From Gorsachius magnificus (lineage: Eukaryota; Chordata; Aves; Pelecaniformes; Ardeidae), in the NCBI GenBank assembly GCA_034008185.1, contig CM067084.1:38515099-38579098 (forward strand): a stretch of DNA of 64,000 bases, written 5' to 3'. Shown here piece by piece: positions 12,201-23,931 of the stretch. Under the pieces are notes generated by a model. That model had not been told where the DNA came from. It saw only the letters and a program-made list of their open reading frames with translations, and did no database searches. The position numbers and the translations under genes are program-made. The first letter of the stretch is position 1. Each line of letters begins with the position of its first letter.

Positions 12201-14732
12201 GGCAATAGTCTGACACACTTCAGTTTCATTTTGATGAGACTTTGTGACAGATAGTATCTCATATAAAATGTTTGTTTTTCCCACAAGTCACCAATTCAGG
12301 AGCATCTTGTTTCTGTGACACATCTCAATCATCTGTATCTTTTTAGATATCTATCCACAAACCCTCCACTTGTCTTAGTTACAGCATCTCACAGTTTGAG
12401 TCTTCAAACAAGTCATTATCTACTATGGAAAGTACCAGCTGTAGCCATGAGACAGTTGTAAAGGTAACTTTGAAGGAGGGCCAGGTCACTGTATATATCC
12501 AGTTGGCTGTTAATTGTATCTGGATTGAGAAATAGCACTGTTATGAATTATATCGTCTATTTGAAAAATCAAGGGATTTTCACAACTAGAGGTTTAAGGT
12601 AAGTCAAGAGCCACTACCATACTTAACTCCTGTAAAAAGCCAGTTTTATCAACACTAGTTAAACACAAAGAGAAGTAATATTACAGATGTAAACCACAAT
12701 ATTAAGACAATGTATTGAAGTGTGTGATACAATCTATCATGACCCAGATAGAAGGAGAGAACAGATGTTTCATTTGCAGAAAATGCTGGTTTGGGCTGAT
12801 CTGAATGCTTAGCTATAGGCCCTTACTGTTGTCAGATTTTAAATGAATGGAACAGAAATGAGTCTTAGTAGCGCTTGAATCAAGATACTAAACTCTGGAA
12901 ATCTGAAGGTCACACAGAAGTCACGAAGGTCAGCATATTTCAACTCCAAACCTACTCCTCCTTCCAGCTTGAAGTGGAATGGTAAACAGTTTTGTCATGG
13001 CACAGCCTTAAAGGGATAGCATATGAAAAGAGCAAGAAGTTGAAGTTCTATTTTCACATCTTGAATTATATAGAAGTTCACTAGTTTAAGAACCACTAGC
13101 TAGGAGGATTACTCAGCATTTAGGTTAGCATGCATGATGCTCTGTTAATTATGTACTAAGAATCCACAAACTGAAACAAGAGCCATTTACAGATTTTCTC
13201 TCCAAATCAACAGCAATGCAACAAATTACATCCAACTACTTGAGGTTAGTTTAGTACTGGGTAGATGTTGCAGACTTACACAGTCTTTCCTCTATAGAAC
13301 AAAACACTACCATGGCCATTCAAAATCTCAGTAACATGTGCTCCCTTTTCATCTTGGCAAATAAGTCTTCCAGCCTCTGTACAGTCTAGTATTTTGACTA
13401 CGCTAAGAGTGTACCATCACAGAAAGTGACTGACTCTACAGGAAGTGCCTCATTCATAACATCATCTGTTATTCCTTGTAGACAGCTGCTTGACACTTTC
13501 CATGAAGGAGTAACTGTCTGAATAAAAAAACAAACCACACATTGTTTATAGCTCACCATCCTTTGCTGAGAGCAGGTCAGCAATTTTCTTGTTCCAGTTA
13601 AATATTTAGAAATTTTGATGATGTCTGCTGTTTCCAGAGTGCAGCTGTTCCAGACTAAGTTGGCATTCTGGTCCTCAGTGCTGGTCCTCAGGCAAGGGAC
13701 CAAGGATCCCCTCCTATCGAACTTAGGAAAGCAAGCAGGGATGGGAGGTCAGAGCACAAGCATGTTATCTTCTATCTGCTGCAATTCAGGTAACAGCAAC
13801 ATCCTAAAGTGAAGCGATTTTGGTTTAGACATTCCAGCTAAATCTGAAACTGAATAAAGTGAAATGTGAGACCTTAAGACAGTGGCAGGAATGAATAAAG
13901 ATTGCTCTGTTTTCCCATCATGAAATTAAACCCCAAGAATCCTGGCCAACACGCCAACCTAAATGTTGGAGTACAAGGCCTACTCCCCGTCAGGTACCTT
14001 GGGAGACAGTGTCCCAGAAAGGGGATCGTCCTTGTTCTTCCACTGACACAAGGGAAGGAGACATTTCAGTGACACAGAACAGAAACACAACCAAGACTCC
14101 CACTGTAACCACAACTCGGCAGCATTCAGATTAGAGGTATATTATGATACCCATAAATCCAATGCTCTTTATAAGCAGTGATACTGAAGGTGGAAAAAAG
14201 AAGGCAGAAGTCCAGGAGAAATCAAGATGCAGGTGAAATTCCACCAACTACCCTGTATGTAATTTTGGTTACCCACCCACAAGAGAAACAAAAATCACAT
14301 CGTGATCTGTGCAGAGAAGGGCAGTTGCCTCACTCAGAAAGCAAAAGGGCCTTTTAATTGAAGGAGATGAGAAATCTGCCTTCTGTATATGCAAAGTTTG
14401 TAGCCCTAATGAGCAGGGAGGTTTTGGAAGTGACTTGAGTATGAACAGACTGCATGCATATAAATATATACAAGCTTGTACGTGTGGCTGTGTAAAACTA
14501 ACTTGTCTAAGCCTGATGAGTCTCTGCGGGTAAATATATGCTGGTGTTGCTGACCACAAGATTAGATAAGCATATACAGTGACAAGATCTTCTCCAGTTT
14601 TATCTAGCTAACAGAACAAGTCTAGCTGTTGTCCTGTGTTGTACTAAGAAAACTCGAACATTTGAAAAGAGGGCAGCTGGCAGAGCTAAGGAAGAGACAG
14701 GGGGAGAGAAGTGGGAAGGGCAGGAGGCAGCT

Positions 14733-15295
14733 TGTCCTGGTTTCGGCTGGGATAGAGTTAATTTTCTTCACAGAAGCTAGCATAGTGCTGTGCTTTGGAT
14801 TTAGTACTAGAAGAATGTTGATAACACGCTGATGTTTTTAGTTGTTGCCAAGCAGTGCTCAGACTGCTCAAGGACTTTTTGAGCTTCTCCTGCTCGGCCA
14901 GGTGCATAACAAGCTGGGAGTACAGCACAGCTAGGACCTAAACTGTCCAAAGAGCTATTCCACACCATATAACGTCATGCTCGGGGGGGTTGGTGGGTCG
15001 GTCGGTCGCTCGGGTACTGATCGCTGCTCGGGACGGGCTGGGCATCGGTCGGCGGGTGGTGAGCAATTGCATTGTGCATCATTCATTTTGTATATTCTGT
15101 ATATTTTGTTATCATTCTCATTATTACTATTATTATTATTTTCTCTTATTAAACTGTCTTTATCTCAGCCCTCGGCTCTAACCTTTTTCCCCTTCCCGAT
15201 TCTCTCCCCCATCCCACTGGGGGGGGGGTGGGGTGGGGGGGGAGTGAGCGAGCGGCTGCGTGGTGCTTAGTTGCCAGCCGGGTTAAACCACGACA
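14733..15295 (+). mobile_element. Solo LTR of an endogenous retrovirus (copy 1)
   Basis: Begins TGTCCTGGTTTCGGCTGGG and ends TTAAACCACGACA, so the ends are TG...CA. It is flanked by a perfect 5-bp target-site duplication CAGCT (14728-14732 and 15296-15300). A polyA-signal variant ATTAAA lies at 15148-15153 near a TTATT-rich stretch. No internal viral sequence is attached, so this is a solo LTR left by recombination. A second copy is at 40922-41457. The family resembles the ERV-L-type LTRs of many non-galliform birds (from memory). Confidence 0.9.
15196..15249 (+). repeat. G-rich tract in the LTR
   Basis: Runs of eight or more G separated by single T, close to the 3' end of the solo LTR. It could form a G-quadruplex on the plus strand. 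Confidence 0.5.
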
Positions 15296-18200
15296 CAGCT
15301 GCAGCGCAGACTGCAGCCAAGCAGCAGCTCTGGCCCAGACGGCACAAGCAGCTGTTTGCTGTTTGGTCTGGCTAGGGCTGCATCACCAAGAAGGAACAGG
15401 GTGGGGGGAAACTGATAGACAAAACAGTGTAGAAAAACCTCAGTACTCTCCCCCGTTCACCAATTCCATCACAGGAGTTATGGAAACCTCATGCAAAACT
15501 GCTGAAATGCCCGTGTTAATTAAATCAAATCAGACAAGGTTGGAAAACATGGGAAAGTTCATGTTACAGCTGTATTACAAGCCTGAGCCTACTGTACTTT
15601 TCAGCAGAAGGTTAATCTAAACATAAAAAAAAAAAAATTAGAAACCACATATGTAGCTGGTTTAGCTTGTTTAAAACCACCAGGCTTCCTTTTGTAGAAA
15701 TTCATAAAAACTTTCTTAGACAATGCTAATTTCTAGACCCTTTCAGTATTTCAAAGGTTCTCTGTAGCCAAAACTGGCATTATTGTTTTGTGTTACTTGT
15801 CACACAGGTAGTTCAGAAAACAGTGAAATGGGTACAATTGGCACCATCTTTCATCTGGTTTTTATAACCAAAGCCCCATCAGTGCTGTAGACACACAAAC
15901 AGTGAATGAAGACTGCTCTTTCTTGGAAAAATGCAACCAAAAAAGGACAGAAAAGGTGTTTTGTGGCACATGAAAAGCATAGTCAGATAAAATCTCATTT
16001 TGGAAATAATTCTGCCTGGCAATCCCTTCATCCTGTTTTGAGACAGCTTCTTCCCTGCTTCCTTTGATCCAGTACATAAATAGGCTCAACAAAGTTCTAC
16101 TGAGTTTTAATCCCAGTTTCCAATGAACACCAGAAAGGCCAACTGCCTCTGGGCTTTGTGGGATGACAGGTTGACAATTCTGCAAAATCAAAAACAACCA
16201 ACCTAATATGTCATGATTTACTTACGCTTGATTTACATTTGCTTCAGAACAATCACCAAAACCCATCAGAAGCCCCAGAACAGTGAAGAAGGACTCTGCT
16301 TTGCAGATACAGGTGTACTTAAGTTCTTTGTTTATGCAAGGTAACCTTGGGAATATCCAAAAAGTAGAACACAAAAGAAAAAACACTGCAAATCAGTCCA
16401 ATTCTTGGGACCATAGTGAAGTGTTGATAGGTAGGTAATAAAAATTTTAACTAGTACTTAACATTGGTAAGAACACAGAACAGGCCCTTACCAAGGAGAG
16501 TCACTATTGTCTTCTCTGATGGACCCAGTTAAAAATAACAAGTTTAATTGTCTCCACAGCAGTGTTTAGTCCAGCCTTCCTGGGAAGGGTTAACAGAGAG
16601 CAAAGTAAGTTCTAAGTCATTTGCAAGCTGCCCTGGACCTGTACATCAAACCACAGCATCCCAGAGCTGTAGCCAAACACCATTTCCCATACACCCACCA
16701 GCCCCATCCTCTCAGGGCTCTCTGCCTTAGCTGCCAACCATCATACTCTCTCATCTAGAGTCAAGATGCACTGAGGCTGCAGCCTCATGCTACACTTGCA
16801 AGTCAAACGGCTCAAACCATAAAGCAGTATCATCTTCCTTTTGTCTCAGAGCTGTAAGGCTCCTTCAAAATCTGTTTGATATCAGGAGGGGGCAGAGGTA
16901 ATACAAGATAAAAGGCTTCACAACCCAAGAAGCTACTGCTATTGATGCAGGAAATCATTATTAAAAAATCTGTTTCGTAAAGCCTGCTGAGGAAGAACTA
17001 AGACACTGGCTAACATGGTACTATGCTGCCTTACATCAGATTACTGTCAGTGACTCTGTCCTCTTGTGACCATGCTGATTAAATTTGCTTTTACAAATAA
17101 ACGGCCAACTAGAACACTGGATGCCGGGCTACTGACATCTCACTCACAATTTATAAAATAAACCGGGTCATGAGTACGCTGCTAATCACATGCTGCACAG
17201 AAACCAGGGGTACAGTCTTGGCATGTTACAAAGCAGACACACTTACCCAGCACGACAGTTCACAAAGAGTTTATAGGCAAATCAGCACAAACTAACTCAA
17301 AAACCTCAGACCCAATTGCTTAAAGAAGGTGGCTGAACCTTTTGCAGCTTAACCTCCATTACAAGCAATCAAAGCCATGCATGTTGTGGCTGTAGCTTCT
17401 TAATTACTGATGAGCTATTTTACCAGCTGTGGGACTTTTCTATAGTCACACAGGTGAACTGTTTCTTGATTGTACTTCCAGAAGGCTTTGCAACAGGCAC
17501 AGAAGGTCAGGTACCTCTGAGTTCTGTAACTTTTACCACTGCAGAATACATAGGAATGACTAGGCAAAGGAGGAAACGCAGCTCTATAAACTAGGAGGTC
17601 TGTGAAGTACCCCTGATATGCCGCAGACAAAGGAATTTCTCATGGAGTAGGAACAAGGAATCATGAGTAACAGGATCTGGTGGTTAGAAGGAGCTAAGAT
17701 ATAAGGAATTATTTGCCTTATCTGCACGTAAAAAGAACTGGTGACTATAACCTGAAGAGGAGCTAAAAGACCGACAAAAGGGGAACATCCTGAGTCAAAA
17801 GGTCCAGCCAAAGGCTGGGTAAATGCTGAACTGGCATGATGTCATCGAAGATCTGCAGTAACTGGGGGAAAGGCAAAGGCGGTGAGGGGAGATCATGACC
17901 ACAGCCTCAAATCAAACCCGAAGAAACGTGTCGTGTGTGTCCCCCATGGAGCATGCGTGCTAATTTACACAGCAAGCAAGGCTAATTTAAATATAATTAA
18001 CCAAAAGCAAGTGTTACAGTGATCGGTGGCCAACAGATAGGAACTTAGGTGGGTTTTCTTTAATCATGTAACTACGTGGTAATTTTTTGGAACGGTGTGC
18101 TAACTTTGTGGAGTTACCACCTAGCACCCATCTCTGTGCAGAAAAGAAATAAAAGCAAATACCTTGACTTGGTGTGGAATTGGTCATTGCACACCAGGTA

Positions 18201-18539
18201 AAGAACCCAGATTCGGGATAACATCTCCATAGCCCTTATGGATAAAAGTTTGATTGACTGATACTTCCCAGCAGCCAGTAAGCAATTGGTTTGAGTGGAG
18301 TTGGGAAGGTGGAACCTATCAAAGCAGGAAGGAAACACAAGCAGGCAGTATAAAGAGCTGGTGGAGTTGTGGCATCTGAAATTCTCATTTATCTGGGGAG
18401 GAGAGAGAGGGGCTAGGAACTCCTTAGGCTCTCCCCAGAAGCAACAGGTAATTTTTTTACTGTTTTTTCACACAAGAAATATTTGGGTTGTGGTAACTGA
18501 AGTGACTTTACCTGCTACCTGTTACAAGATGTCAATAGT

Positions 18540-19700
18540 AAGGTGACTAGGGCACCAGTTTCTCGGGCTGCGGTCTCCACAATAGCGAATTACATGCGGT
18601 ATCTTAAAACATGCGGACTCCCAGCTCAGTTTATTTGCGTGGGTTTGTCCCTGGGAATCTTATGGCAACTACGAGCTCTGTGGGCGCAGGACTCCACGGA
18701 TGCCTCCCAAAGAACCCGCCCTCTGATGCCGAGGAGCGGCCGGCCGCAGGCAGCGTGCCACCCTCGCATGCTCTCGCAAGGGGCTCGATCCAGCCCATCT
18801 GCACCAGTTCGAGGTTAACTTACAAGGAATCCAGATCGCTCGCTTTGGGTCTCCGATGCGGGTCGCGGCAATAACTATTTGTAATGAAAGGGAGCCGGGC
18901 CTCCTACCGTCCCCCCGAGGCCGACGGGGCGCCTCAGGGGAGCGGGGGCCAGGCCGTCCCCTCCTCCGGCTGGAGTCCGGACACGGGTGTCCCCGGGGTA
19001 AGAATGGGACGGGGGGTGCTGCGAGGAGGAGGGGAACCCCTCCCGCCCGCGCCAAAGCAAGCAGGACCGCTTCCCGTTACACCTGAGGGGAGGGGGGCGA
19101 GTTACATAAAGGAAGGGGCAACCCACCATGGCGGCGGCGGGCCCTGCCCGAGGACGAGCGCCGTACGACGGCGAGGGGCGGCAGCAGGAGCGCGGCCGGG
19201 GTGGGGGGGAAAGGGCCCGAGGTGGGGCGCAACCTTCCGCTGCGGAAGGCGGCCCGGCTGGCGCGGACGAGAGACCCATTTCCCCCCGGCCCCCCCGCTC
19301 ACCTGCGCTGCCGCGGAGAGCCGGGGTCCGGCGGGGAGCCGGCCGGAGGGGAAGGAGGAGGGGGGCGCGCGCCCGCGCGGAGCGGGCGGCGGGCCGGGGC
19401 GCATGCGCCGGGGAGGGCGGGGCGGAGCGGCTGTTGAGGCTGCGGGCCGGTGCCTCGTGCGGGCGGCGGCCTGGGGTGAGGGGGTTTGCCTCCGCCGGTA
19501 CGCATCCCGCTCCGGCCGGGATCTTCGATCTAATGCTCCTTCCGCCTCGGGGCTGCGACGTTACGAAAAGACAGCACTTCTCTTTCCCTGTCCCCGAAGA
19601 ACCCCGTTACGAGAAGGAAGGGTTTGGTCCGCGTTGGAGCTGACGCTGCGGTTTTTACTGCTCGTGGCGTTTCACCGGAACCGTGCTGTGCCTGATGGGG
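18540..19700. promoter_or_regulatory. CpG island, probable KLHL8 promoter
   Basis: Dense CpG and very high GC content, unlike the AT-rich flanks. It holds a palindromic GCGCATGCGC (19399-19408), which has an NRF-1 core, and adjacent GC boxes GGGCGG (19415-19420) and GGGGCGG (19419-19425). No TATA box is seen. Long open frames on both strands here reflect base composition. Confidence 0.75.
19303..19440 (-). other. KLHL8: Probable KLHL8 non-coding first exon
   Basis: On the minus strand inside a CpG island, a strong donor (GCGCAG then GTGAGC) ends an exon at base 19303. It lies about 10 kb upstream of the coding start, as expected for a CpG promoter with an untranslated first exon. The upstream limit (transcription start) is a guess based on the GC boxes and the palindromic GCGCATGCGC. 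Confidence 0.5.
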
Positions 19701-20359
19701 CGAGTTTTGTGCTGCCAGGGCTGCGGCATCTGTGGTTCAAGGGCCGCCTTCTTAGAAGCATCGGCAAAGCGACACGTCAAGGGGCAGCGGCTGCACAGGA
19801 GGCCCTTGCTGCTGCGAAATGATGGGCTGGAAGAGAGGAGGGAAGAAGGCAAGCTTCCCAGGAAGAACGGGAACGTGCACACAATCGCTGTTTAACAGTG
19901 GGCCAGCAGCAGAGTTTATTTTAGCGCGGGCAGTTTATGGGGATGGCAGAAAGCAGCTGCTGGTGCTCCAGGGGCAGGCTGGGCTGCAGTGTTGCTGGTG
20001 TGAGTTGCTCTGGCCATGCTTTGCTTCATCTTCTCAAGACAGAGGAGAACTGCAGAGGTCAGCAAGAGCTGATGGCTGTGCAGGGTGGCTGATCCTTCTG
20101 TGATAGATAGTAAACTGTTTGTTCATCAAATTCAATTAAAGACAATGGAGAAAGCAAGAAGTATGAGTGTAATAAATAAATATATAATGAATTTGTTCTC
20201 AAACCGGCAGATGAGGGAAGAAGGCCCCCCTTATTACTTGTGTCTTTGTTACATCCTCTGTTTAAAGTCACTGTTGTGTGAAAACCTGATACGTAATCAA
20301 TTACCAAATTCCTGAGTGACATATCCTGATAAGTAAACAAGCACTAGCCCTCCCTGCTT

Positions 20360-20910
20360 CATGCTGTCAGGATGACCCTAACAACAGTACGTGCAGCTGC
20401 AGAGAGATACCAGGATGCCATAAAAAGGGACTCTGGTGGGAGGGGAGGTGTATAACAGAAAGATTTGTGGCTCCTTACCAAGGACAGTTTTTGATAAGAA
20501 CCAGGAGCGTCCCTTAAGAACTAATTTGCACCAACTCTGCAGTTTGGGCAAGAGCCAAGGAGCAACAGAGTCTGCGCAAGAACAAGGGGTTACTAGCGGC
20601 GATGAAGAGGAGCCATCAGCCTTCATCCCCACGACCCCCGACGACCACCACAAGGAGGCACTGAGCAAGCGCAGTGGGGAGGAGTTCATGGAAATGACTT
20701 CTTGGGGCTAATTTTAATACGAAGCGGGGACAAGTCATGCATATGTATAGGCATATTTGGGAATCTTATGTATATGTAACACCTTGTAGTATAACTTCGA
20801 GGAAAATCAACACACAGTGTGCGCCTTTGGAGGGAGCAAGGGTCTCCCGGGCCACCCAGCGCTGTTTTGCTTGCTGACTGCTTACTCAATAAACTTGATA
20901 CTAAATTTCA
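20360..20910 (+). mobile_element. Retroviral LTR, probably ERVK-like, partial or old
   Basis: The 3' part has LTR layout: CGCCTTTGGAGGGAGCAAGG, then TCTCCCGGGCCACCCAGCGC, TTTTGCTTGCTGACTGC, TCAATAAA and a possible CA end at about 20910. This resembles the R/U5 region of avian alpharetrovirus-related LTRs. The 5' edge and target-site duplication could not be fixed. No internal viral genes are attached. Confidence 0.5.
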
Positions 20911-23898
20911 TAACGACTCCTATAAATTATTTAAGGAAGTAGCATATAACACTTCTGTGCCAGTTCCACTCGTTTCTCATATGAGAATGAGTTATTATTT
21001 CAGATGATGAGAGTTACTCTTCTTGCTATAGTTGGCCTCTTACTTTGACAATTCTCTTTCTGTTAGAGAGTGGTTTCTGTGAAAAACACATTTTCCAGGG
21101 CAATTTAGAAAAAAAAACCAAAAAACTTGCACACGAATGCTGCTGGAGCATATGCTTGGCATCCATCGCAGGACAGCTTCACAGTGACAGTGAGTCTGTT
21201 GGCTTGCTATTCTCTCATAACCCTGTTTCCCTTTTTGGGTTCAATGCCATGTACCAAAGCCTGTCTCCTTTCCTCTCGGCACATAAAAAAGCTGCCCTTC
21301 AATGGGAAGCAGAGGCAGGCAGAACAATTGCTGAGAAATAACCATCACCCTGTCCCATTTCCCCCCTCCCCACCCCACCCCCCCAAAAAAATAATCTTGA
21401 ACTAGTGAAGTCTCCTGGGTAACCCAGATCAGAGTGATCCTGCTTCAGACTTTGGAGGAGCTGTTCTCCATGAGATCAGAGAGAGAAGGAGAGGAAAAGG
21501 CTGTAGCAACTCCTCCTTCCTACCTGTCCACCAGCTCTAGACTGTACAGTATATATATACACATATCTCACACAGTGCTGCCATACATCCCCTTCAGTGC
21601 AGGAATATGTTACCCCATTTCATGCTTTCCCCAGGTTTGTTTCAGCCTGTTTATAGTACCCCTCTCTGCCTGTGGAGCAACAAGGGTAAGTCTTGGTCCC
21701 ATTTTGCTTAAAGCTTGACTTGAGAACTTTGAAAGAGCTGGCCAGGAATGTTTACAGGCTGTCAGAATCAAAGAAAGACCTTATTAAAGAAGTACATGCC
21801 CTGGGAAGTATGGAGTCGTCTCAAATAACTGCCTTGTACAAAAGCAGGTTTACAGTTCCACACAGAATGCATGTATACTCTGTTTAGGAGGAGATGCACA
21901 CTTATTTTGGAGTTTTTAAAGGCAAAAATACCCCAATAAATAACACTGCTATTTGAGCTGGCCTGTTTGAGAAAGAACCACAACACTATCCATGGGAAAA
22001 TGGGGATAATCATTATTATCTAAAATATAACTATTGAATGGGTTTGGGTTGTTATTCCCTGCCATATATTTCACAGAGGTCAGAGGTGGTGAAAATGCAG
22101 TAGCAAACAGCTGAAATGATTACATGATGTGCTGAACTGCCCAGAGTGCGCTAGCTTTATCAACCCAAAGCATTCTAGGTTTTGCATAAATACATCTCAG
22201 AAAATTCCAGTTCAGCAATGCTTTAGTGGTTTTTTTTTTTGAATACAAAAAACCCCAAGCAATCCTCCCCAAATCCATCCCCATGTTTGGAAGGTACTAA
22301 CCTGTACGTACACAGCAGAGATGCTGCTGGCCATGAGTGGTTTCCAGAAGGCTGTGGCTGGACAAACTGACCCATACAGACAGACCTTTTGGTCAGAGGG
22401 TTAAAAAGGGGGCTTCCCAGCAGGCCTCGGGAACCACGGGCACACAGCCGATGGTCTGATGGAGACAAGTTTGTCAGAGCTTTGTGTTTTGCAGTTCTCT
22501 CTTTGCCTTCTATTGTAGTGCTTGCTTTTATTCTTTATTGGCCTCACAGTTTCTACATCGTATGTCCACTATGTCCAGCCTCGCAGCTGCTTTACTTCCC
22601 CAGATTGGTTCTCTTCAAGGTGGAAGCTTGATGCTTAAAAAGCTGTAGGAAATCTTACCTCCCACCTTCCTGAGATGAGTGCCAGGGGTTGGAGCAAACT
22701 CATTGCTCTGTTCTGTAAAAAGGTAGAAGGAATCTGTGGGCAGACTGCTATTCTAAATGAGAAGCTAATGCCTTTGTGCTCCTATTTCTGGTTTTGAGAG
22801 TTAGCAATACTGCTTGTAATGTATCATGGCTCTCATCCAGTGCCCCTGGAAACCATTGAAAAGGCTCCCTTCGACTTCAGTACTAGTTTGTTCAGGCCTT
22901 CAACCCACAAAGATGCCATTGTTTAGTTTAGCTGACATTGGGGTTTTGACACAGTGCTCCCCTCCTGCCCTCAGATACATATATCTGCTAAGTCCTTGCA
23001 AGTGGCGATTTACCTGTGTGATGTATAATCTCTGATGACCAAAAGAGATTACTTTTTCCTGAATGTAGAGAGACTTTGAAGCTGGATTCCTGGTGATCCA
23101 TTGTGACTGTTCTGGTAAATGCTTTTCCTCTGTTCTGTTAGTAAATATAAAATAACTCAAGTGATCGGGTTCTCTTAAAGACTTGAGTTTAAAATTATAC
23201 TGGCTCATTGGGTTAGCAATTATAGAATCAGAAAACATCTTCTGGAAAATGCAGTTAATATTTATTAAATTGCACTCTCAGGAATTACATTTTAGGAAAT
23301 GGAAATCTGATTAGTCTCCTAATGTATTTAATTAAGTTTATTGGGCCATCTCCTTAGTTATGCAACAATAATTTAAGAATACAAAAGACTAGCCTGTGTA
23401 TGCTATGATGCATGATGTAGTGAAAGGGACCTCAGACTCCCAAGCTTTAGACTCTATCTGAAGTTAGGCAATGTAGAGCCTATGGAATTGGAAGTTTTGT
23501 AGCAGGATTAGTGATCATTTAAAATAATCTACAACAAAAGAATGAAGCCTGGGTGGTTGTTAAGATGCTTAGTTAGTTGGTTGGCTTTAAGTGATCTGTA
23601 AGACTATGATACTTTATCTCCTTGCTGTAAAGGCTGACTTATTAAACTGAGAAATGCAACAAATTAAAACATAGATTCTTAAAACTGGCCTTTATTGTCA
23701 CGTACCTTTCTGCTATCTGCTATTTAATACATCCTGTATGCAGGATTAATGTTAACAAACTAAGAAATACTTCTCAACTGTGTCCTGTCAGGCAAGGGAT
23801 AGATAGAGACTTTTTATCAAGCAGGGATACTTTGAGAACAGGAGTGCCCTCTGAAAAACTAATTTTAAAATATTGGTATCTCTTGATAGTAAGAATTC

Positions 23899-23900
23899 AA

Positions 23901-23931
<31 letters not shown>
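23899..23931. repeat. Poly-A followed by (AG)n microsatellite
   Basis: About 11 A followed by about 11 AG units in the intergenic interval. Confidence 0.9.

Larger units (their letters stand above)
9285..19302 (-). other. KLHL8 first intron
   Basis: About 10 kb of AT-rich sequence between the non-coding and first coding exons. It contains one solo LTR (14733-15295). Nothing else with a supported function was seen; the open frames here are short and unlike any protein I know. Confidence 0.6.

Noticed and set aside
18884..19822. 312-codon open frame on the plus strand in the CpG island
   Set aside because: Arginine-, glycine- and alanine-rich product typical of GC-rich DNA; it overlaps a promoter and other long frames on both strands and resembles no known protein.
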